Shown here piece after piece: positions 42,807 through 49,739 of a stretch of 49,959 nt of DNA. Within the stretch, counting starts at the first letter, position 1. Each line of letters starts with the position of its first letter. The notes under the pieces were generated by a model. It searched no databases. It was not told the DNA's origin and saw only the letters and a list, made by a program, of their open reading frames with translations. Source of the DNA: an uncultured Porphyromonas sp. GTDB lineage: Bacteria > Bacteroidota > Bacteroidia > Bacteroidales > Porphyromonadaceae. The DNA is taken from contig NZ_UQJH01000010.1 in assembly GCF_900541275.1 (NCBI RefSeq), positions 1 through 49,959 on the forward strand, in the 5' to 3' direction. Position numbers and translations under genes: made by a program.

Positions 42807-43536
42807 TCCGGTGATAGAGGTAGAGGGGCTGACCAAGGTCTTCGGCGACTTCACCGCCGTGGACCACATCTCCTTCCACGTTGATAGGGGCGAGATATTT
42901 GGCTTCCTCGGTGCCAATGGCGCTGGCAAGTCCACCGCCATCAGTATGCTCTGCGGCATCCTCAAGCCGACCGCCGGGCGCGGCACCGTCGCCGGGTACG
43001 ACATCCTCCACGAGGGGGAGCGGATCAAGAGGCACATCGGCGTGATGAGCCAGCGCTTCTCCCTCTACCCCGACCTGACGGTGGAGGAGAATCTCCGGCT
43101 CTACGCCGCTATCTATGGGATGAAAAAGAGGGCGATCAGGGAGCGCACGGATGAGCTACTCGGACAGCTTGACTTCGAGGAGTACCGCCACACCCGCGCC
43201 GGGCACCTGCCCCTCGGGTGGAAGCAGAAGCTCGCCTTTGCCTCGGCGATCTTTCACCGCCCCGAGGTGGTCTTCCTCGATGAGCCTACCGGCGGCGTCG
43301 ACCCGCTGACGCGGCGGCTCTTCTGGGAGCTGATCTACCGCGTTGCCTACGTTGACGGGATTACCGTCTTCGTCACCACACACTATATGGATGAGGCGGA
43401 GTACTGCGACCGGGTCTCGATCATGGTCGATGGCGAGATCCGTGTCCTCGGCACACCGGCGGAGCTGAAGGCTGCCGAGGGAGTCCCCGATATGGGTAGC
43501 CTCTTCTCCGCCATCACAAGGCAAGGTAAGCGATGA
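42799..43536 (+). CDS. ABC exporter ATPase, second subunit
   Basis: A 245-residue nucleotide-binding protein with Walker A GANGAGKST, Q-loop VMSQRFSLYPDL, Walker B VVFLDEPTGGVD and an intact H-loop VTTHYMDEAE. Its signature motif is LPLGWKQKLA rather than LSGGQ, as in relatives of this exporter family. The pair therefore has complementary defects: this one lacks the canonical signature, the first lacks the H-loop histidine. An open frame continues upstream to 42703, but 42799 gives the correct N-terminus (MSDPVIEVEGLTKVF). It overlaps both neighbours. Confidence 0.9.
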   Translation: MSDPVIEVEGLTKVFGDFTAVDHISFHVDRGEIFGFLGANGAGKSTAISMLCGILKPTAGRGTVAGYDILHEGERIKRHIGVMSQRFSLYPDLTVEENLRLYAAIYGMKKRAIRERTDELLGQLDFEEYRHTRAGHLPLGWKQKLAFASAIFHRPEVVFLDEPTGGVDPLTRRLFWELIYRVAYVDGITVFVTTHYMDEAEYCDRVSIMVDGEIRVLGTPAELKAAEGVPDMGSLFSAITRQGKR

Positions 43537-43583
43537 GACAAGGAGAGAAGAGAGGGAGAGTCCCACGGCGCGGAGGCTCACAG

Positions 43584-44681
43584 ATGCGCGCCTTTATCAT
43601 CAAGGAGTGGAAGCAGATCTTCCGCGACCCGCTGACACTCCTGATCCTCATCGCCATGCCGATCACGGAGATGCTCCTCTTTGGCTTCGCGATGAATATG
43701 GACGTCACCGACATACGCACCGTCATCATCGATCACTCGACCGATGAGACCGGTGAGCAGCTGGCGGAGGCGCTCGAGGGCAATGCCACCTTCCTCTACC
43801 GAGGGATGCTCGCTGACAGCGGGGAGGCGGAGGAGATGATGAAGGCGGGCGACATCGACCTCGCCATCGTGGTGCCGGAGGACTTCGAGCGGGACCTCCT
43901 CACCGGGCTACCGACCAGCCTGCAGGTGATCGCCGATGTGTCGGACCCCGCTATGGGGAGCATCCGGGGCGCCTATGCTCAGCAATTCATCGCCGACCAG
44001 CTGAGCCGCCACACCGGTGGCGAGGGGATCCCCTACAGCATCGAGGTCACACCCCAGATGCTCTACAATCCCGGGCTCGTCTCCGCCTACAACTTCGTCC
44101 CCGGACTGATGGGGCTGGTGCTCCTCGTCATCTGTACGCTGATGACCAGTATCAGCATCGCGCGGGAGAAGGAGCAGGGCTCCATGGAGCTCCTCCTCAC
44201 CACCCCGGCTCGACCGACGACGATCGTCCTCTCCAAGACCGTCCCCTACCTCGCCGTCTCCCTCATCATCATTGCGATCATCCTCGTCATCTCCCGCTTC
44301 GTCCTCGGGGTGCCGATCCGCGGATCCCTCGCCCTGATCCTCCTCGTGACGCTGGTCTTCACCTTCTTCAGTCTCGCCTTTGGCCTCCTCCTCTCCAGCC
44401 TCGTCAAGTCGCAGAAGGAGTCGACGATCCTCACCGGCTTCAGCGTGATGATGCCGACGATGCTCCTCTCGGGGATGATCTTCCCGGTGGAGAATATGCC
44501 CCTCATCCTCCGATGGATCTCCCGCTTCATCCCCGCCACCTACTACATCACCTCGATGCGCAAGCTGATGATCCAGGGCACCGGACTCTCCGCCATATGG
44601 GTCGAGCTGCTGGTGCTCGTCCTCTTCGCCATCATCACGATAGCCCTCGCCATCCGTAACGTCAAGCCCCGCCTGAGATGA
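43584..44681 (+). CDS. ABC-2 type permease, first subunit
   Basis: A membrane subunit of about 365 residues (YhhJ/YbhS type): an N-terminal helix near LTLLILIAMPITEMLLFGFA, a large periplasmic domain (about 45-165), and five C-terminal helices beginning FVPGLMGLVLLVICTLMT. ISIAREKEQGSMELLLTTPA is the conserved cytoplasmic coupling block, and LLSGMIFPVENMP marks the re-entrant segment. An in-frame ATG at 43533 overlaps the ATPase stop in ATGA fashion and would add 17 basic residues; 43584 gives the usual family N-terminus (MRAFIIKEWKQIFRD). The choice is uncertain. It overlaps the second permease by 4 nt. Confidence 0.88.
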   Translation: MRAFIIKEWKQIFRDPLTLLILIAMPITEMLLFGFAMNMDVTDIRTVIIDHSTDETGEQLAEALEGNATFLYRGMLADSGEAEEMMKAGDIDLAIVVPEDFERDLLTGLPTSLQVIADVSDPAMGSIRGAYAQQFIADQLSRHTGGEGIPYSIEVTPQMLYNPGLVSAYNFVPGLMGLVLLVICTLMTSISIAREKEQGSMELLLTTPARPTTIVLSKTVPYLAVSLIIIAIILVISRFVLGVPIRGSLALILLVTLVFTFFSLAFGLLLSSLVKSQKESTILTGFSVMMPTMLLSGMIFPVENMPLILRWISRFIPATYYITSMRKLMIQGTGLSAIWVELLVLVLFAIITIALAIRNVKPRLR

Positions 44682-45799
44682 GTACTGCCTTTGGATACCT
44701 CTTGGAGAAGGAGTTTAAGCAGATCGCTCGCGACAGGATCCTCCTGACGATGATCTTCTTCTTCCCGACGATCATGATCGGCCTGACGCCCTGGGTGATC
44801 AACTTCAACCTCCGCCACCTCGACCTGGCGGTTGTCAACCACGACCCCGCAGGAGCGCAGGCTCGGCTCATACTGCAGAAGGTCGAGGCCTCCCCCGACA
44901 TCGGCCTCGCCGGGGTCTACTCCTCCGAGGAGCCGGCCTACGAGGCGGTGGACCGGAGTAGGGCGGATGCGATCCTCGTGATCCCGCCCGACTTCTCCCG
45001 CGATATGGAGCTGTCGCACCACGCCTCTGTGCGGCTGATCGCCAATGCCGTCAATAGCACCAACGCCATTATGGCGATGAATCGCATGAGCGGACTCATC
45101 GCTGACACCTCCGAGGAGATCCTGACGGAGAGGACTGGGCTTGCGGCAGGTAGCGGCCGACCGGTGGAGATCCGGATGCTCGACCGGTACAATCCGACAC
45201 TCAATTACAAGTACTACATGCTGCCGGCGATCCTCGTGATGGTCCTGACGATGCTCTGCGGCATCTACCCCGCCATCGGACTGGCGCACGAGAAGGAGGT
45301 GGGCACCATCACCCAGATCAATCTCTCCCCCCTCCGGAGCAGCACCTATATCGTTGCCAAGGTGCTCCCCTACTGGCTCATCGGGGTCAGCACCACGCTC
45401 CTCGGCACGCTGCTGATCTACCTCATCTACGGGCTCGCTCCGGTGGGGAGCTACCTCCTGATCCTCCTCAGTGCGCTGCTCTTCTCGGGGGTGATCGCCT
45501 TCCAGGGTGTGGCGGTAGCCAACCTTGCCAAGTCGGTCCAGCAGGCGATGTTTATGGAGCTCTTCTCGGTGATGATCTTCTTCATCATCAGTGGACTCTT
45601 CACCCCCATCAGCACGATGCCGTGGTGGAGCAAGGCGATCGCCTACATCAATCCCCTCACCTACCTCAATATCATCATGCGGATGGTCTACCTCAAGGGG
45701 AGCACCCTCACCGACCTCTGGCCCTACTTCGCCGCCCTCACGGCGATCGGCCTCCTCAACGCCCTCCTCGCCGTCCTCACCCACCGCAAGCGCCAGTAG
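44678..45799 (+). CDS. ABC-2 type permease, second subunit
   Basis: A 373-residue paralogue of the preceding subunit with the same plan: KEFKQIARDRILLTMIFFFP, a periplasmic domain, YKYYMLPAILVMVLTMLCG, the coupling block GLAHEKEVGTITQINLSPL, and FIISGLFTPISTMPWWSK in the re-entrant region. Together the two permeases form the transport pore for the ATPase pair, adaptor and TolC-like duct. The substrate may be a drug, lipid or peptide; nothing in the sequence decides this. It ends the operon; a palindromic repeat follows 36 nt later. Confidence 0.9.
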   Translation: MSTAFGYLLEKEFKQIARDRILLTMIFFFPTIMIGLTPWVINFNLRHLDLAVVNHDPAGAQARLILQKVEASPDIGLAGVYSSEEPAYEAVDRSRADAILVIPPDFSRDMELSHHASVRLIANAVNSTNAIMAMNRMSGLIADTSEEILTERTGLAAGSGRPVEIRMLDRYNPTLNYKYYMLPAILVMVLTMLCGIYPAIGLAHEKEVGTITQINLSPLRSSTYIVAKVLPYWLIGVSTTLLGTLLIYLIYGLAPVGSYLLILLSALLFSGVIAFQGVAVANLAKSVQQAMFMELFSVMIFFIISGLFTPISTMPWWSKAIAYINPLTYLNIIMRMVYLKGSTLTDLWPYFAALTAIGLLNALLAVLTHRKRQ

Positions 45800-45835
45800 G
45801 CCCCCTCTCTTTTACCCCTCCCCTCTGAGAAATCT

Positions 45836-45851
45836 CTAATATCGGTATTAG
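45836..45851. repeat. Third copy of palindrome CTAATATCGGTATTAG
   Basis: Identical over 16 nt to the copies at 11529-11544 and 11551-11566; TCT precedes this copy and the second of those. It follows the ABC exporter operon and precedes the ATPase/nuclease pair. Confidence 0.75.
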
Positions 45852-45943
45852 AAAAGCCCCACATCCGACAGCTCATACACAGTCTATTGTGCGTCACCCC
45901 TACTCATCTCATTTCGTCAAGTACCTAATAAGTGATTTAATTG

Positions 45944-45951
45944 TACCTTTG
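45944..45951 (+). promoter_or_regulatory. -7 box before the ATPase/nuclease pair
   Basis: TACCTTTG matches TAnnTTTG exactly. The DNA before it is A+T rich, but no well-spaced TTG or TTTG was found. Transcription would begin near 45957, leaving a leader of about 175 nt. Confidence 0.45.
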
Positions 45952-45960
45952 GTCAAGGAG

Positions 45961-46110
45961 AGGGTCTTCATAGGATACCTCCGGCTACATAGGAGGAGAT
46001 GAGGCTTGGGTACTATGGCACGCTTCTCTCGAAGCCGAGGCTTCATTCATCAGTAGTTTTTCTTAGTCCCCCATAGGGGGACCACAAGTCTCTGATCAAG
46101 ACCTTTTTTT
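45961..46110 (+). ncRNA. Candidate structured leader or small RNA
   Basis: An 8-bp closing helix can form between AGGGTCTT (45961-45968) and AAGACCTT (46098-46105, one G-T wobble), directly followed by the rest of a seven-T run (46104-46110). Inside lie CCTCC/GGAGG (45978-45982 with 45992-45996), two mutually exclusive hairpins sharing GAAGC at 46031-46035 (with GCTTC at 46022-46026 or 46040-46044), and a perfect 7-bp hairpin GTCCCCC-ATA-GGGGGAC (46066-46082). It starts a few nt after the predicted transcript start and stops 21 nt before the ATPase ATG. It could be an attenuator leader or a separate RNA of the module. The structure was found by eye and not tested by folding energy or covariation. 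Confidence 0.35.
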
Positions 46111-46131
46111 GTAAGATTTTTATTTATACGG

Positions 46132-47433
46132 ATGAGTACAACACTGACAATACAGCACATTGGTCCCATAGAGGATGTGACGCTACCCCTCAGACGTCTC
46201 ACCATCCTTATTGGTGAGCAAGGTGCCGGCAAGTCGACCATAGCCAAGGTGCTCTCATTTTGTCTTTGGGTGGAGAAGGAGTGCTCAATGTCGCAGTCTT
46301 TTGATGCCTTTGCTGTCCCGGGGTACTTTGCCTCTTCCCTCGAGCGCTTCCATAAGATGAAGGGTTATCTCAGGGAGGATAGTTTTATCCGTTACACCTC
46401 AGATACGCTCGCATTCACCTACGAGAGGGGGCGCTTTGAGGCTGAGTGGAGACTTGGGCGCTGGGACTACCTGCGCCGTAAGACGCTATACTTACCTGCG
46501 GAGCGAAATATGATCTCTGTGGTAGAGAATTGGTTTGACATCAATCTTCCGGACAATAGCACTCGTAGTATGCTCCGGGAGTGGGAGTATGCTCGCAAGC
46601 ATTATCCTCGTCAGGATTTTGTCTCTATCCTCGATCGTGCTGAGTACTACTATGGACAGAGTGATGGTGAGGACTACCTCCTCTCCAGTGACGCTCAGGT
46701 ACGTATGAAAGAAGCATCGAGTGGGTTTCAGTCTCTTGTCCCCCTTATTGTTCTCTTACAATTCTATGGCTATGACTACTACGTCAAGTACTTTTCCGAC
46801 TACATATCGATCCTGCAGACCCAGCGATCAGTCGATGCTTTTCGTAGGAGCTATGCCGAAGTCGTCGGACGAGAACTTACAGATAAGGAGAATAAGCTGA
46901 TACAGGTCTTCCGGGAGAGTGGCATTCCTCCCTCCCCCCTTGGGGAGTCTTATGCTCATACGCTCGTGGACAATGAGCGTACGCGGGAGGCAATGAAATT
47001 GGCGCACAATCTGATGGTCCCGCACGATACCACCTTTGTCATCGAGGAGCCAGAGCTCAGTCTTTACCCCTCTGCCCAAGCGGACTTACTACGATATATC
47101 GTCAGGGTAGTCCTCTCGCCTGACTTTGGACACTCTGTCCTTATGACCACTCATAGCCCTTATATGTTAGCAGCACTCAGTACGCTTATCACGGCAAGTG
47201 AGGTTGGGCAGATCGCACCGAGCGAGACAGAGCGCATAGAGCCTAAGGTTAATTGGGTTAAATATGAGTCCGTTGGCGTATGGAAGCTATTCTCTATATC
47301 TGACACCGAGGAGGTCAGAGACCTTATGGATCCGAGTCTTCGAATGGTAGAAACAGAGGCAATCGATGATGCGTCAGATGAGGAGATGGCTAAGATAGAG
47401 GCTCTTCTTGATCTCAAGTATAAGAGCGTATGA
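46132..47433 (+). CDS. ABC/SMC-like AAA ATPase (AAA_15/OLD-like), putative defence module
   Basis: A 433-residue cytoplasmic ATPase. Walker A is GEQGAGKST (residues 28-36), a signature-like motif is ASSGFQS (195-201), Walker B is VIEEPELSLYP (E305, E306, with the EEPE block of OLD and AAA_15 proteins), and the H-loop is TTHSPYML (His 341). The region between (about 60-280) is helical and aromatic-rich (YLPAERNMISV near 120-130 is typical of AAA_15 proteins). The C-terminal 70 residues are acidic. Such ATPases act as sensors in two-gene phage-defence systems (for example Septu, PARIS, Gabija) with a nuclease partner. The stop overlaps the start of the nuclease-like gene by 4 nt. No transposase or other defence gene is adjacent. 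Role in defence is inference. Confidence 0.85.
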   Translation: MSTTLTIQHIGPIEDVTLPLRRLTILIGEQGAGKSTIAKVLSFCLWVEKECSMSQSFDAFAVPGYFASSLERFHKMKGYLREDSFIRYTSDTLAFTYERGRFEAEWRLGRWDYLRRKTLYLPAERNMISVVENWFDINLPDNSTRSMLREWEYARKHYPRQDFVSILDRAEYYYGQSDGEDYLLSSDAQVRMKEASSGFQSLVPLIVLLQFYGYDYYVKYFSDYISILQTQRSVDAFRRSYAEVVGRELTDKENKLIQVFRESGIPPSPLGESYAHTLVDNERTREAMKLAHNLMVPHDTTFVIEEPELSLYPSAQADLLRYIVRVVLSPDFGHSVLMTTHSPYMLAALSTLITASEVGQIAPSETERIEPKVNWVKYESVGVWKLFSISDTEEVRDLMDPSLRMVETEAIDDASDEEMAKIEALLDLKYKSV

Positions 47434-47882
47434 AGCGGGAACAGATCTTATCCACCTATGGATCCGCGATCCGAGAGCATAGCCTGACTGTAAGATTTAG
47501 TGAGAAGGGAAAGACGTACGTTGGGGTCAATAAGGATGCCTCAATGATACTGGAGTATAGCCCGGATCATATGACCAACTTCCAGCGATCAAGCAGAGGT
47601 CGCTGTGATCGGCTTTTTTTCAAGACCGAGGGTGGTCAGGCAGTCTACCTCGTGGAGCTTAAGGGTGTGGACTTACGTCGTGCCATACAGCAGATTTATG
47701 AGACTTACGAGGATATGATCACCCCGTATCACAAGACGATACTCTGTCTCGCACCGGTACACGCGAGGGTGGTAGCGAGATGCGGTGTCCCCAAGGGGGC
47801 AAAGATGCACGAATTAGCGAAGCTCCGCAGTATGGTCACTTCTCTCCTCATACGTGAGAATCGGCTCGAAGAGTCTATATAA
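47430..47882 (+). CDS. Small PD-(D/E)xK nuclease-like protein, partner of the ATPase
   Basis: A 150-residue protein with no signal or membrane segment. A strand-rich centre carries CDRLFF (Asp 60) followed by VYLVELKG (Glu 76, Lys 78), then a helix DLRRAIQQIYETYEDM (81-96). The D-x15-E-x-K pattern on consecutive strands, with a following helix containing Q88, is the core of the PD-(D/E)xK nuclease fold. HKTILCLAP (101-109) would be the next strand. It is read at a 4-nt overlap (ATGA) behind the ATPase, so the two are made together and probably form one complex. I do not recognise a named family. Nuclease activity is inferred from the motif alone; a non-catalytic partner is possible. Confidence 0.7.
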   Translation: MKREQILSTYGSAIREHSLTVRFSEKGKTYVGVNKDASMILEYSPDHMTNFQRSSRGRCDRLFFKTEGGQAVYLVELKGVDLRRAIQQIYETYEDMITPYHKTILCLAPVHARVVARCGVPKGAKMHELAKLRSMVTSLLIRENRLEESI

Positions 47883-47888
47883 GACCAA

Positions 47889-47900
47889 GGTGCCGGCACC
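47889..47900. terminator. Palindrome between convergent genes
   Basis: GGTGCCGGCACC is a perfect 12-nt palindrome placed 6 nt after the nuclease-like stop, in the 60-nt gap before the end of the minus-strand lipoprotein gene. A pyrimidine-rich tract follows on the plus strand. It could act as a weak terminator. Confidence 0.35.
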
Positions 47901-47942
47901 TCTCCTCTCTATCACCCCACATCGTCTCGGAGTGATGGTGGG

Positions 47943-48878
47943 TCACTCGGGATGCTCTGTCAGGTACTGCTCCACCACGGGGAGTGGCTGATCCTTGATC
48001 AGGACGATCCCCTCACCGGAGAGGAGGTAAAAGGTGGGCATGGCACGGAAGTCATACAGCTCGATCCCCTCGAAGTCACGCACGTTGCGACCCTGAAGCC
48101 AGCGGGGATCGAAGTGGCTCCTCTTCTCCTCCCACTCCTCGACCGTACCGCCGGTCGCGAGTGCCAGGATCCTCAGCCGCCCCTCCTCCAGTGCCCTATC
48201 GAGCACCGCTGAGCGTCTCATCTGCTGTGCGGTCACATCACAGCCACTGCAGTCGGGTCGGAAGAAAAAGATCAGGATCGGCTCCGTGTCGTAGAGTCCA
48301 CGGAGATGGTGTGCTCGCCCCTCCACATCGCTGTAGCTAAAGTCTGTCGCAGCCGTGCCGGGGTAGTTTTTCCGTATCTGCTCGCAGGCAAAGGCCAGTC
48401 TATCCCGCTCCGCTACCGGGAGGGAGTCCGATCCCATCGCCGCCTCTACGAAGGGTAGGTAGAGCGTCTCATCGTACCGGGGTGAGGTGGGGTCGTAGAG
48501 TAGGGCGGAGAGGCTACTCATCAGCAGGCTCAGCGCTGCGGGGTTGCGCTCCGCCTGCCCTACGAGCTGTCGGGCAGCCGTGCGGCGGCGTGCCTCATCC
48601 ACCCCCTTGGACAGCCCGAGATAGTCGACGAGCGATCGGGTAATGAATAGGGTGTCCCGCTCTATCCCCGGCTCGCTGAAGTCCACCCTATCCCAGTAGT
48701 GATCCAGCAGGTAGAGGCGCCTCTCCTCCTCCGATCGGACCATCACAGGTATCTCCGGCAGCACCAGCTGACGCTCGTGGGCAATGGTCTGCTCACTCTC
48801 CTCCGACCTCTTTTTGCCACCACATCCTCCGATCAGGATCAGAAGGAGCAGCGCTATGATTAGTTGCATTTCTTTCAT
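47943..48878 (-). CDS. Thioredoxin-like (DUF5106-type) lipoprotein
   Basis: A protein of about 311 residues exported as a lipoprotein: the signal peptide from 48878 (MKEMQLIIALLLL) ends in LIGGC. The frame is open from 48905, which would add nine residues. The N-terminal helical part (about 25-185, with EERRLYLLDHYWDRVDF) resembles DUF5106, and the C-terminal part is a thioredoxin fold (FFFRPDCSGCDVTAQQM, with C-x-x-C as CSGC; AMPTFYLL as the cis-proline loop). It is probably a periplasmic thiol-disulfide protein. Its role and partner are not shown by the context; it is transcribed toward the ATPase/nuclease pair. Confidence 0.82.
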   Translation of the reverse strand: MKEMQLIIALLLLILIGGCGGKKRSEESEQTIAHERQLVLPEIPVMVRSEEERRLYLLDHYWDRVDFSEPGIERDTLFITRSLVDYLGLSKGVDEARRRTAARQLVGQAERNPAALSLLMSSLSALLYDPTSPRYDETLYLPFVEAAMGSDSLPVAERDRLAFACEQIRKNYPGTAATDFSYSDVEGRAHHLRGLYDTEPILIFFFRPDCSGCDVTAQQMRRSAVLDRALEEGRLRILALATGGTVEEWEEKRSHFDPRWLQGRNVRDFEGIELYDFRAMPTFYLLSGEGIVLIKDQPLPVVEQYLTEHPE

Positions 48879-49014
48879 ACTGCAATGATACACATTTTCG
48901 ATCACCAGAGGCTACGCCCGACCGGATTCTGCAGGGGTGACGCATTTGAGCGGTACAGAAGCCTATCCACTCATTGTGAAGAGTGGCGAACGATGCACCC
49001 CGACAGGGGTGCTC

Positions 49015-49201
49015 GCTCCATAGGCATCGGTCATCCGCGAAGCGGTGACCGATGTACAGAGCCCCAGCCTACCACCTCGACCCCTTGTGGGTCGCCGAGC
49101 AGACATCTCCAATGCCGGCGACCCGCAAGGGGTCGAGGGATGATGTGTACGCTTATACATCGGTCATCGGCACTTCGTGCCTCGACCGATGCCTATGGAG
49201 C
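49015..49201. repeat. Large nested palindrome
   Basis: The outer arms are 18 nt and perfect (49015-49032 with 49184-49201; right arm GACCGATGCCTATGGAGC). Inside are two hairpins at 49025-49054 (CATCGGTCA/TGACCGATG with CCGC-GAA-GCGG) and 49158-49191 (tip GGCAC-TTC-GTGCC), and a 22-nt inverted pair with one mismatch (49075-49096 with 49117-49138). The whole unit is nearly symmetrical about 49108. Confidence 0.8.
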
Positions 49202-49287
49202 GTGCATCCTTCGGATGCGGGAAAGTCGCCTATGTAGCGGTCTTCACATGCGCTCCTGTCCGATGACCCTAAGGAGGTCGGCAGGGA

Positions 49288-49317
49288 GAGCACCCCGACA
49301 GGCGTGCTCGTCTTTTT
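49288..49317 (+). terminator. Terminator-like hairpin at the repeat cluster edge
   Basis: GAGCAC (49288-49293) and GTGCTC (49304-49309) form a 6-bp stem, followed after three bases by five T (49313-49317). It may be a real terminator or part of the repeat cluster; its loop shares CCCGACAGG with the hairpin at 48995-49012. Confidence 0.4.
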
Positions 49318-49516
49318 ACCCGGGAGACCTCGGGCAAATCCAAAAACGTCACCCCGACCGGATTCTGTAATTGGAGCCTTTTTTATACAATCTTGGCATT
49401 ATATCGGCCCTTTCGGCGATGAGTTTTATATTCTACACACTCTCTCTGAAAGCTTGATCCCATCAGTATTTCACGACAAAAAAACCATTGCGTGAAAATA
49501 ATTTATCTAAAAATGA

Positions 49517-49549
49517 TTTGTTCAATACAAGTAATTAGAGGTACTTTTG
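49517..49549 (+). promoter_or_regulatory. Bacteroidota-type promoter of the DUF3575 gene
   Basis: TTTG at 49517-49520 is followed after 21 nt by TACTTTTG at 49542-49549, a full match to TAnnTTTG. The transcript would start near 49556, giving a leader of about 185 nt that contains a hairpin GTGGTC/GACCAC (about 49620-49640). Confidence 0.6.
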
Positions 49550-49739
49550 TAGCGTCAAGGGAGTAGCCTACAGCGTGTAGTCACTTTGTAATCCTATCGA
49601 GAAGCTTTGTTAAGTCTTGTGTGGTCATTGAGCGACCACGGGTAGGGAATGTACAATAATCCTTTGTCGCGCATCTGATCCGGTGGGGTCGGATATGACA
49701 GATGAGAGATATGATAATAGTTGTTTAATCCAGTCATAT

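Larger units (their letters stand above)
48917..49367. repeat. REP-like repeat cluster bounded by 15-bp direct repeats
   Basis: CCCGACCGGATTCTG occurs at 48917-48931 and again at 49353-49367. Near the copies, GGGGTGACG (48934-48942) and CGTCACCCC (49347-49355) are inverted. Between them are several perfect or near-perfect hairpins: GCACCCC/GGGGTGC (48995-49001, 49006-49012), GCATCC/GGATGC (49204-49209, 49213-49218), and the nested palindrome at 49015-49201. No gene is supported in this stretch. The style is that of REP/BIME elements mobilised by IS200-like (RAYT) transposases; none is encoded here. Confidence 0.65.

Noticed and set aside
44543..45784. A 413-codon open frame on the minus strand
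   Set aside because: It is antisense to both ABC permease genes, very rich in Glu/Asp/His, and lacks any start context or motif; a compositional shadow.
48917..49367. CRISPR array
   Set aside because: The repeats are palindromic, unequal in spacing and not separated by unique spacers of constant length; no cas gene is nearby.
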